64,000 nucleotides of DNA from Clavelina lepadiformis (lineage: Eukaryota > Chordata > Ascidiacea > Aplousobranchia > Clavelinidae): contig NC_135244.1 in assembly GCF_947623445.1 (NCBI RefSeq), positions 124,001-188,000 of the forward strand, given 5' to 3'. The notes beneath the pieces are model-generated. The model was not told the DNA's origin. It saw only the letters and a list, made by a program, of their open reading frames with translations, and did not search any database. Position numbers and translations under genes: made by a program. How positions within the stretch are numbered: the stretch's first letter is position 1; each line of letters opens with the position of its first letter. Shown piece by piece: positions 52,101-62,400 of this stretch.

Positions 52101-52761
52101 TTCCCTTTACGAGTGTGTTTTTCTCTTCACTTTCAGTGCGTAAACACACACACGTCAGCCGCACATGTATTGCAACATGCTCTCAGCAACTAGCCGTACA
52201 CTTCTCACGCATTGTTTGATCATAAAATAAAAATACGGTAGCGGCTACCGTAGGCCTACCAGTACTTCCACTTTCCTCCAAATAGCTTTTCATTGTTATT
52301 TGAGACGCAAAAATTTAAAAATACAAAAATTGTGTTTGATATTAATATGCGTTTATTTACACACCGGGTAAGTTTTCCTACTTTGTAATGAGAGTGTGCG
52401 GCCCGCCGGCTGCAACATTTTTTCAAATGCGGCCCTCAGTACAAAAAGTTTGCCCACCCCTGGGCTAGCCTATACCCTATCTACCTAGGCTAGGTCCAAA
52501 TTTTTTGAGCATCAATCTCCCTGTGCTAAAATACAAGCTTTCCATTCCACCTTTAGTGGATGTGCACATGCTTGGTTCACCACATCACCAGCTGCTTCCT
52601 TGCACACTGACGTTTTTATTCTGCAACCCTGAGATTTCGGCGAAAACTGCCATACCTACTCTGCAGTCCGGCCAAACAACTTGAGTGCGTTATAACATAA
52701 ACTTCAAAAAATTTTCTTACCTTTGTTGCTTCGTGTGAAACTTCACTTGCAAGTGAGACAT
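46138..52761 (-). CDS. WDR12: Ribosome biogenesis protein WDR12
   Basis: Subunit of the PeBoW complex (PES1-BOP1-WDR12) needed for 60S ribosome maturation in the nucleolus. Twelve exons: 52761-52721, 50000-49907, 49840-49730, 49659-49542, 48507-48394, 48302-48151, 48085-47945, 47477-47337, 47271-47166, 46818-46686, 46351-46279, 46218-46138, giving 434 residues (human 423). The distant first exon supplies [13 protein letters not shown], which joins [15 protein letters not shown] to make the N-terminal NLE domain. WD40 repeats follow: [81 protein letters not shown] and [11 protein letters not shown]. Between repeats 3 and 4 is the family's acidic/basic linker ([12 protein letters not shown]). 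Intron 8 has a weak GTATTC donor. Introns 1, 4 and 7 carry MITEs. Three tandem copies of the exon 7 donor are present. Confidence 0.95.
47505..47789. mobile_element. 285-bp MITE in WDR12 intron 7
   Basis: Ends CAGGGCTGTAATGACTCG and (inverted) CTGTGCTGTAACC with a near-perfect duplication ATTTTTAC/ATTTTTAT (47497-47504, 47790-47797). It contains repeated GACTCGAGTC and CAAGTCA words, and is an intact relative of the split element at 23625-27325. Confidence 0.85.
47844..47950. repeat. 29-bp tandem repeat spanning a WDR12 splice donor
   Basis: On the minus strand the unit contains CACCGGGTGAGTTGTGACTT. Exact copies are spaced 29 bp, with candidate donors ending exons at 47945, 47916 and 47887. 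A fourth, altered copy lies at about 47844 with 11 extra bases. Confidence 0.95.
48638..48992. mobile_element. 355-bp hAT MITE in WDR12 intron 4
   Basis: Termini CAGGGGTCGGCAACCTGC and (inverted) CAGGGGTCGGCAACCTTT with a perfect duplication GTCTAGCC (48630-48637, 48993-49000). No coding capacity. Confidence 0.93.
50490..50575. repeat. 51-bp tandem duplication in WDR12 intron 1
   Basis: The unit begins AAACCAAGGGACAGGCTAGG and includes GCGGCGATTGGCTTCATCC. One full copy (50490-50540) is followed by about 35 bases of a second. A weaker, partial relative precedes it from about 50437. Confidence 0.9.
51968..52462. mobile_element. 495-bp hAT MITE in WDR12 intron 1
   Basis: Termini CAGGGGTGGGCAAACTAC and (inverted) CAGGGGTGGGCAAACTTT with a perfect duplication GGCTAGCC (51960-51967, 52463-52470). 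GCGGCCCGC-rich subterminal regions lie at both ends. Confidence 0.93.
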
Positions 52762-53310
52762 TGCTGTGCTTAGCGAAACCTACAGACCTAAAATCGTTAA
52801 ACAGCCTAATATCTACAACAAACAGCTGTTAAGACAGATCATTGTGAAATAACATTCAAGCACGTCACTCATCTGCGACTGACAGCTACTCATGAACCAG
52901 ATTGCAGGAGTATGTGGCGGCAGCACAGCCGAGATTTTTTGTCCAAACTCGTGTCCAGCCCGGGAGAAAATCGATCGCGCGCTCCTTCCTTGCACTCCGG
53001 AGCACAGAAGTTTTGCTTCTGCACTTCCAACTGCCATACCCTGCAGTCCGGTAGGTACAAATAGGCCTAACTTTAATTCTCACGTCTGACAGTGCTATAT
53101 TTATTTTAACTTCTACTGCCTTTACACTTTACAGCCTGAGCCTACCGTTGAGTCGTAGAGGGTACAGGTTTTATCAATTTTTCTTCTTTTCCTGAAAAGC
53201 ATGTATCTTCTATTAGATGTTTATGTTGTCAATATTATTATCATAGACATCTCATAAGATAGTTGTGCGATTAGAAGAGTAGCAATTTACTTGAAAATTT
53301 ACTGTATTTC

Positions 53311-53758
53311 CAGAGGTGGGCAGTCGTTACTTTGAAAGTACCGTCGGTAACGGTACCGGTACTTGGCAACAAATATCGACGGTTCCTGTATTCGGTAATA
53401 TTTTAAAAAAGCAGTTTGGTACTTTGTCGGTACCGGCACTTTTTGTGTAAAGTATGCTGTTACAAATGCAATGTTTGCCGCAATTACGTCCCCTGTAAAG
53501 GTTACTCCAGGTCAAAACATATGTGACGTTAATCGCTTGCAATTTTACATGACATTTCTAGATTAAAAAAAATCAACAAATGGAAACATTAGTATTAAGG
53601 ATTAATTAATTAACATGTATTTTTGAAAACAAATTTGTTAAAATTTTGAGATTATCACGTGAAAAGTACCGAGTACCGGAACCAAAAGAAATTTCTTGAA
53701 AACAGTAACTCGGTACAGAGATTCGGTAGCTAGAGTACCGCGGTACTGCCCACCTATG
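53311..53758. mobile_element. 448-bp hAT-like MITE upstream of WDR12
   Basis: Ends CAGAGGTGGGCAGTCG and (inverted) CATAGGTGGGCAGTAC. The flanks TGTATTTC and AGCATTGC share five of eight bases, a possible eroded duplication. The inside is rich in GGTACCGGTAC and GAGTACCG words. It lies about 550 bp upstream of the WDR12 start codon. Confidence 0.7.
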
Positions 53759-54738
53759 AGCATTGCTATGCTCGGCTGCGAGGTGTTATAGTGCTATACA
53801 CTGTCGCAAAACTGTCTTTGGCAAAAAATAAATTTGCTTTTGTTGTTTCTTTTGGGAACAGTTTCAAACTTGGGTGAAACCATTATGTGCAATGGGCTAC
53901 ATCCCATGCACGGCATAAGCGCCCTGCTTGTTACTATACAATTATAATGAGTACCATAAATGAGAAGTTACTTCTACAGAACACTGTATAAAGCCACAAC
54001 TGCTTGCATTCTCAGAGGAATGTGTTGGCCGCATGTCTGTGGTTGAAACCAGCCAGCAGACGACGATGACCAGCTCTACTACGAGAGCATCTAGTACCTA
54101 GTTAACGCAACCACGGTTAATTTGCAGATGGTAGAAATAAGATCTTGTAATGGCTGATTATGATGTCACTGAAGATTTTCCTTCTCCTCAACCTCGATCC
54201 CATTTGTTTTGCCTCTATGGCCAGTAACGTAATTGATGGGATCATATTTTTCTACCAGCCTGCTGACTGACTATGCGGGAAAGGTCAATATGACGTCGCT
54301 CATATTTCCCGCCTTTTCGTCGGAGTTAAAGTTACATGTAAGTTAGACATACTGCAGCATTCTGTGCCTAGTATAAGCTTAATATCCACCAACTGCAGTG
54401 GATGCGTAACTTGCCGACCTTGCATCCATCTTCGCTATGGCGATGTTTTTGGATGTTACTTTGCGGTACTCGACCCCCCTGATCCCTATAAGTTGCCTGT
54501 TTCCGCTTTCTGTCTTTCCGAAAACTCCCTCAAGCCTACAATCTAACTGCCTGAGCTCGACCAGCAAAACTCGGGTATTTGCTTGCAGGTGGATGTATTG
54601 CTGTGAAATGGATGCGGACGCGACTACTTAGAGTCACCAGATACGAAATCGAAAGAGTCAAAGCGATGACCGATGATTAAAATAAGTCTCAGAACTTTAA
54701 ACACGATTTCATGTTGGACACAGAATCACGATGAAGTG
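53759..54738. other. Spacer downstream of the TSP1/LamG gene
   Basis: Mostly featureless. A minus-strand frame ending near 54379 (readable from about 54603, preceded by ACCTGCAAG) encodes LVELRQLDCRLEGVFGKTES and could be an extra 3' exon of the neighbouring gene, but no donor of matching phase was established. Confidence 0.35.
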
Positions 54739-56378
54739 TTATCGGTCGATGAAATGCGAATGAAATAAAACAAAAACAACAAAACTTGGATATTCTGGAA
54801 CAGTCGATTGTTCGTCAACAATGCTCAGCAATTGCCGCGCTTCTCGCTTGGATATCGGATAGTGACGCAGGTTCAATGAAGCATGACGACACAGACATGG
54901 GGGAGATTAACCGGAGATGGGAGAGAGACAATACCAAGGAGGAATTGTTTCTTGGAAGGATTTCCTCAAAGAATTTGTAAAGTGAACCCACCTGACCTTT
55001 GCTAATTACCTCCGACCAGTACATGAAGCTTGAGAGCGCCCCCTTGTAGAAACCTGTAGACAGAAAGGAAGTAGCGTTGACGATAAATTCTCAACGCATT
55101 ACACAAACATCTAATAACCTTTTCTCCATGAACTTCCGAAGTTGTTTCGTCCCAGATAAAATTTCATTTTGCTCGAGTAGTCCGATACACGACGCGATGA
55201 AGTTTCGCTGGAACGACCTTCTTCCTCCCCGTTTACAAACAACATCGCGCCATCTTCCTCATTCCACGTCACAACCACGTGGTTCCACTGATTCAAAAGC
55301 AGTTTTCTGCGCATGCGTAATAGTAAGACACCAATATACGTTGCTATGGAGACACAGAGGTATAACCGGCACCAACCTGCTGGGCACGTGCCTCACTCTG
55401 TAACGGCGCCTCCCGAAGTTTATCGAAACACTCAGCTGGTTCTTCCTGAAACAAGCATGTGACGTCATCGTATGTGACCTATATACGTGTATGTGACGAC
55501 ACAGAACGCCAACTCACCACCACAGCTTTTCTACGATGAACAGAGGGACGCGATTTTTCGCGCCGAGAGCGAATAGAGTGACCGGTTTGCCGCTTACGCT
55601 GAAGGCGGTGTCGGGTTTGAGGAGGACCGAGATGGTGAAACCGGTCGAGGGGAATCCCTCAAATACGTCACAGTTGATGAACTGCTGCGATGATCCGTCC
55701 AGAACGACCCCTTCATTGAGATTTCGATGAAAAGTCGATCTAGCGGTCGAACGATAATGAATGACTCACCGGGAACGTCGGTGTCCGAAGAGCGTGGTCG
55801 TCCGTGAATCTCGCAGCGTCGCTCGCGGACTCCGATCTGGAGTTGTGGCGTGAAAAGAAATGAGGCGCCGAGCCACAGGCCGTCATGGAAATCTAACAAC
55901 AAGCTTGTATGATGTCTGTGGAGTGACATCAGTGGCATAAACATCGAATAACATGAACGCTCTTACCCGGACAAGGAAAGTTGTGGTTTGAACACTCCAT
56001 TGTTTCCGACGGAAGTGACGTCACACCGCATTGAATGGGGGGAACCACCTGGTTTGATATCGGGTCGATACACTCGCGCACTCTAGTCACTAGTTCGATC
56101 CCACAAAACTGTCCGCAAGGTGGATACGGGCGCCACTCGCTAAGCACTGCGCCTGAAAGAGAGGCCTCGGTGCGAGGTTAGGGCCGATAAATTCGAGTGA
56201 CGTCACGATTATGAAGATTTTATTAGATTCCAACTAGTGAGGGTGGATCTTCAGGTTAGTTTCCATGGAATAAGACGATGATAAATGAAATATACAGAAT
56301 TTATTCACAAGGTCGCAGGTAAAACACAAAGAACAATTTAAGCGCACTGATACAAATAAAAAGTAACACGAGCGACAT
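54739..56378 (-). CDS. Secreted protein with TSP1 and LamG-like domains
   Basis: Eight-exon model, phases joining, 326 residues: 56378-56309, 56152-55967, 55892-55770, 55710-55518, 55445-55377, 55306-55119, 55053-55010, 54846-54739. Exon 1 encodes a hydrophobic leader, MSLVLLFICISALKLFFVF. Exon 2 is a thrombospondin type 1 repeat (SEWRPYPPCGQFCG ... FPCP) with all six cysteines. Exons 4-7 make a concanavalin-like LamG/pentraxin fold: VVLDGSSQQFINCDVF, GFTISVLLKPDT, NQWNHVVVTWNEEDGAMLFV, MKFYLGRNNFG, ALSSFMYWSE. The combination suggests an extracellular matrix or humoral recognition protein. The start codon lies just 60 bp after the stop of the alpha-2-macroglobulin gene on the same strand. 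Exon 2 is in the same phase (1) as that gene's last exon, so these could instead be alternative 3' exons. The last exon is the least certain. Confidence 0.7.
56300..56305 (-). promoter_or_regulatory. AATAAA signal between the two minus-strand genes
   Basis: Minus-strand AATAAA lies 134 bp past the alpha-2-macroglobulin stop and directly after the proposed donor of TSP1/LamG exon 1 (CTTGTGAATAAATT). If used as a poly(A) signal for the upstream gene, the two transcripts overlap. Confidence 0.45.
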
Positions 56379-56438
56379 CTAGCGGCAGTACTTTGCCCGA
56401 TCGCTGACAATGGTATCACGTGACATGAGGTGTTAGTC

Positions 56439-59400
56439 TCAAACCAGAAGTGCAGTTAGTAGAAAAAGGAAGGTGATGACGTGAAGGGTCAAAGGTTGTG
56501 TTTTGCTGCTTCCGTTCCCGTTACCTGGGCATCCGGCGCAGTCAGAGGCGCAGACATCGCAGGCGCCGGCGTCGGACATCGCTTGGATGTCGAGCTGCCT
56601 GACCACACGCTCAGCTGTGACAGAAACAAAGTTTAAAAGTTGATGACGTAACAGAAGTGGGCTGAAGGGTCTTACCAGGTTTGTAATAATCAGACGCAAC
56701 CATGGTGGCGGGCTTCACCTCCCCGACTTCGGCAAAACGAAGAAATTCCAGCTCCGAGCACAACTCCTCGCGAGGACTCAGCTGTAATAAGGCAAGGTCA
56801 GATATGGCTCGCATGGATCTCATCCAAGCAACTCACCCTGTCGAAGTAGAGGTTGACTTTTTGGTCGTCCAGTTCTATGAGCTGCGCCGACGGGTTTCTC
56901 GCTTTCTCGGCCTCAACATCCACCGTGAATCCGTTGAAGAGTCCGACCTCCTGGAGGAACATGCCAGTGGCGCTTGTCTTGTCTGGCTTGGAACTGAAGA
57001 GAAACTTTTTAGTGACTGGAAACCAGAAATAGAGCAAAAACGCTAGAAAGCTGCTCACTTGCAGCAGAACTTGACACGGGCGGACTGGATTCCCTCGTTC
57101 TTGTGGGTGACGGAGCAGTCGAAGGGTTCGTTGTCGAACGGGGCATCCGGGATGTTGTAGCAAACAGTCAACTGTGCGACACCGACACCGACCCCTTCCG
57201 CCGACACAACAATGACTCCGTTCTGGGGCGGCACCTAGAGGAAGGACCAGGTGACTCTTCAATATGACCAGCCGAGTCAGCAAAGACAAACAAATCGAGT
57301 GAGCGAGAAACTCACCAGGACAGTGTTGACCACGACAGAGTTTGATTGGTCGATGGAGAGCGAGGCCGAGAACGGGTCGACATGGGAGTGGGCGAGCTTA
57401 ATTGTCAGCTTCTCCGTCCCTGCGTTGAACAAGCTCGCGATCTGCGCCATCGCCTGGACCGCTATCACCGTGTCCTGCAACCAATCGCGATTCCAGGATC
57501 TGTGTTTGGATTACGTCACAATGGCAACAAACCTGCGTTGAAGAATACCCGCCGAGCTCATTCTGTTTTGACGTCAGCCACCTGATGACGGGGATGGCGG
57601 AACCTACGTCACCCTTCCTTGCGTAAGTGAGCAGAGCGTATGACGTCATCTCTATGTCGTTGGTGGGGGCGTGCTGGTACGGGGGGCGCCATCTCTCGCT
57701 GTACGTCGACGCATCCACGCTGGTGTCGTGCCAGTACTTGTAACCATCTGAGCGTAAAAATATCAACGTTGGCGCGAGTCGTCGTCTCCACAAACGTCAC
57801 TTTCGCGAATGCGCGCGACCTTCAGTGGTGGCGAGAGCTTCGAGGGCGACCAGGGCGTCGGACGCGCGCGAACTCTCCGACACGTGAAGTGCGTACGTGA
57901 CCAGGGACAGCGCGTATTGGTCCGACGTAATTTCCTCCAAGTTTGCTTCCAAGAATCTTCGAGCTGAATCCGACGCTTCTTGAACTGCCTGTTCATGAGG
58001 TCATAATAACAACGATGACGTCACATATCATTTGTAGAATGTCATTGGACTCATTATGTAATTGGAACTTTACCTTATTTTTGATTGGGTAACCGGTCTC
58101 TTTCATCATAATGAGCACATAGGCGGTCATAGTCAGAGGACTGGACACGCGACCTTGCATGTCCGCGTGGAGCACCTTGCCGGGTTCTCGGAACGTCCCG
58201 TCCGGGTTCTGCTGGGACACGAGGAAGCTCAGAGCTTGGGCGATGATCCGTTCCTCGACCAGGTTCGGTCTGAGCTCCCGGGCAAATATGAAGCATTTGG
58301 CGACGAAGGCGGTGAGCCAGGTGCTGCCAGACGGGTCCCTCTCGCCGAACGCGCTGTACGAGCCGTCGCTGTGCTTGTACCTGCCGGACAAAGCACGTAG
58401 TTAATGGGCACATGCAAGCCAGCACACCACAACTCACTGTAGCTCGCGCATGTAGCCGTCGTGGAAGTGCTTGTATGCCCTCGCCCTCGTCTCAGCGTCA
58501 AGGATGCCCGCTCGGTGGAGGTAGAGAGTAACAAATACATCGGGGGCGAACCCCAGCATATTCTGTTCCCCGCACCCATACGGGGTCGTCAATAACCTCC
58601 CCAAGTTGCTCATCGTACTACCCAGTATGTCGCCTGGAAACAGACAGTTACGTCATAATACCAAAATGTCAGTAATTATCGCAGGAGTCATAATTGTCCC
58701 ACCATAGATGAGCATTTTCACGTTTTCTGATCCTTCGACCATCCCTTGAGGAAGCCGCACTTCGAGGCCTTCGCTGAAGTCTTCATCTTCGGACTCTAAG
58801 CTGATCAGTGTTGACGTCGAGTAACACTGCCTCACTCCTTCCGGCTGAACAATCGACCAATCAGATGCCAGCACGTACGCATTAAAAACTTGCTGACTTA
58901 CCCTGACGTAAACATTTCTCGTCAAAGCGTCCCCGGCCAATTCTGAAACTGCCGAAACCGTGATAGGGACTTCCCCAAGCGTAGTCATTCGAACGGGGAA
59001 CTTCACCGAAACTGCGCCATCGGGTGGGAGGGTTAGCAAGCGATCCGGGCCGGCCACATCAACGTCATCGCCGGGGATCAGGAGCTCAAATTTGTCGGAC
59101 TCAGCCAACCTTAATTGAACCTTCACAAGAAATAGGAAATCACGGTCACGCACTAGCGCACTGTGTCTCAACCCCGAGTCCACTTAAGATTTTTGTGAGT
59201 CCGCAAGCCAATTAATTTACCTTAAATAATTGGGCATAGGTCATATTTTTTGCGACGGCTATTCGCCTTAAAAGTAGGGGTCGCAACTCGCAAGAGATAT
59301 CTTGGTTTGTTGGATAATTTTGGTAATTTTGATAACACTGCACTAGCGGGTAGTGTCATGTGAATACGGAAGTAGAGTTGGTTCGTCTTTTGTTCAACCT

Positions 59401-62400
59401 TTTCAACGAGAGTTCATCAATAAACACATTTTAACAACAACTTTGTCATGTCAGACGTGGCGCTTGTTGGGACAGATAACTCGATGAAGTGGAAAACCTA
59501 AATAATGAGCTTGAGCGCACAATTAATACGAGCGCACAATTAAAACGAGCGAGATTACAAACACAAGCGTAAACAAAGGCAACGGTGCGTTTATCTGCGG
59601 CACAAAGGTAACGTACGACGGAAGTTGTCCGCTGCCTTACAACCTGAGAACGATTGTCTTTGAAACGATGACGTAACAGCAACTAAGTTGACGTCATCAC
59701 CTGACCCAGAAGTGGAGAGACGCAAAGAAACAGAGCAAGCTGCTTTCACAGCAACCGACTACATGCGTCAAAGTTATGCAATTTGTTCCTACATCGTAGT
59801 TAAGTGAAGGTTTTAATTAATGCCAGCTCCAGTAGGCTGAGCCAAGATGGCGACTCACCTGCAGTTCAGTTTCCAGGTAATTGAAGACGATGGCCTGCAC
59901 CACGATTATCTCGCCGCGGGTTATTTTTAACGGAAGGTTCAGATTGACAAAGAACTTTCTGAAGACCGTGATCTAAAAAAACACATAACGCCACGATGAG
60001 TTATTGCGGCGACAACCACGCTGACATGCTGCCACGCCACAAGACGGACCTGCATGGTGTCGGCCAGCCCAAGTCCATGTTGGTCCGAGACCGAGAACGC
60101 GCTCAGAATCCATGAAGTGATCGTGTCCGGGGCCGATGTGTTGAAAATCGCGGAACCATTCTCGCTGTTCAAAAAATAAACGTTGAAGTTTCAGGTTGAG
60201 CAGATGACGTCACTGAAATACAACTTTGTTAATCGCAGTAAACGAGGATTATATTCGACGGCAATCTACGATCAAAATAATTCATCAATCGCGCATCATG
60301 CAAAGTCAAAGAAATAAAGTGGAGCGATGGTGTTAATGCGAGCTCATGCAATGCGTGATTGGGTACACGATGTCTAACGATGTCGTGAAATTATGTGATC
60401 AGTCAAATGTGGATGGGTTTTGGGGAATACCCTGACAATTTGCCGTCCCATAACCAAGTTTCTGGAAAATAGCTTCGAGGCTTCTGTGGTTGACTGCGGC
60501 CCCGCTCTCGACGGACCGGCGCCACCTCAGCAACTGCTGGCACGATATCCTCAAATTTAAAGCGAGCAAACAAGACAGGCCCGTACACTGGAAAGAAATT
60601 TGCTCAAATCAGAGCATGCAGGGTCATGCAAGGCTCAGCAAGCATACAAGGTGCAAGGGTGAGCAGGCACACACTTATACCGGCTCATCTGTCCTTCCCA
60701 CAACCAAGTTTCAGGGAAATAACTTCTAACTCGACTTTCAGAAGAATATGGAGTGACCACTTCTGGCGCTATATCCTGTGGCTTGGACTCAGCAGCGAAA
60801 AGTATTATGTCAGGGTAGATCGGGTCTGGTAACGAAAATAAACAACTTGAACAAATTGTTGTGAGCTTTCTTATTCTTCCAGAAGTGCTCTACCTGATAC
60901 AAATCTAATATCATCCTGACTGCGCCCTCACGTGGCTGCCTCACTGTATGTCTGTGCACTCGGCTTAATTTGAAGTGAAAGTTTGTGACGGTTATGATGT
61001 TTCGATTTGGCCGAAAATAAAACAAAAATTTCACAGCTGCAGGCTTATTGGTTTTAGTGATAGGACGATGTTCCCACCCACCACATGCTGGGGTTAGCGT
61101 GGTGAAAATGGACATGCAAGAAGTACCCCGATATGTCCTCTGTCCACAGCCAAGTCTCCGGGAAATAACTTCTCGGTGTCGGCGGCGATTGTTTTTGTAC
61201 TGATGTGACTGAAACTTCATTGAATGCCACATCATAAAGTGGGGCTTCATCATCGAGCGCGAAACCATAGTAAACGCCGTAACCACCGTAACCTGCATAA
61301 AATAAGAATCAAATCGAAGAGCAGAGACTGTTTTGCTCTTGAGCAGAAGTGAGCCACCAACTCAACTTTATACAAAGTGTCTGTCACAGTCTCATATTTT
61401 ACACAACTATGACAGCCATCAATGCTGGTTTTGCATCACAACCTTCATTTGTGCTCAAAATGCTGCCGTCCTCACCAAGATCTTTCACAATTAAATGTGA
61501 TTTTTCAACAAAGTTTCAATTCCCCTCAAAATTGATTAAATGGAGATAAAATTTAAACCAAAAACAAACTTAATTTGGGAAAAAAATTAACGAAAAATTT
61601 ACAAAAAAAAACTCAGAATCGGTTTTGCAACATCACAATGCATCTAACAATTGTGAACCGTTCTTTAACTTCCAGGATTGTGAACCCAGAATTAATAATC
61701 TGGGAAACAAATTCTCAGAGTCAATTGAGAATTATCATGTGTGAAACAATTTGGACATAGAAATGAAACAATGTTGTGATTATCGGAGCAACGAAAACCC
61801 AAAACGAAGAGAATGTTGAAATGAGCAAGAACCAACTTAAACCAGCAAAGTATGAAAAACTACAAAGCTAAGAAACTGTGAAAATATCTCTGCAAGTTTT
61901 CATTACACGGCCAGCATGACACATATTGGGAAGCGTGAACAATCATTTGGTTGTGGTCTTCTCTACTATTTCGACAGGTTCCAATTTGGCAATTCATCCT
62001 ACTGCAACGTACAATAGGCAGCAATCTAGGATGTTTGTGTTAGACGTCAACGCATTTCAGTGTCAAGGTGATTCAAGAAAAGTTGGAACATTTGAAATTT
62101 ACAAAAAACACAACTTTTTAGGCAAAGTTTAAGCAGAGAAGATGGAACTAAACTGGATGATCTGATCAACAAAGCTCCAGAATCTACATAACCTGTCACC
62201 TCATCCAACATAATAATAATATTTTCTTTCGCAAGTAACTTCAAACAAAATGAAAAATATTAAACAAAAAATTCGAGGAAAATTACGATGTGGCCTGAAC
62301 CCTCACCCTGCGCTGAAGCTGGACCATAACCAGGTCTCTGGGAAATTCTGTCTAACCTTCAAAATTTTGCTTCTCTCTGGGTTTGAACTGTCCGACTGTA

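Noticed and set aside
54379..54603. Last exon of the TSP1/LamG gene
   Set aside because: Readable frame with an AG before it, but no upstream donor in matching phase; exon 8 already provides a stop.
58062..58437. Long open frames opposite and out of frame to the thioester exons
   Set aside because: GC-rich shadows of the alpha-2-macroglobulin coding exons.
62047..62244. A sixth bait exon in the thioester gene
   Set aside because: A phase-1-compatible acceptor-like GACAG and an open frame (YVDSGALLIRSSSLVPSS) exist, but the FPETWLW core and a phase-2 donor are missing. It could be a decayed copy; not supported.
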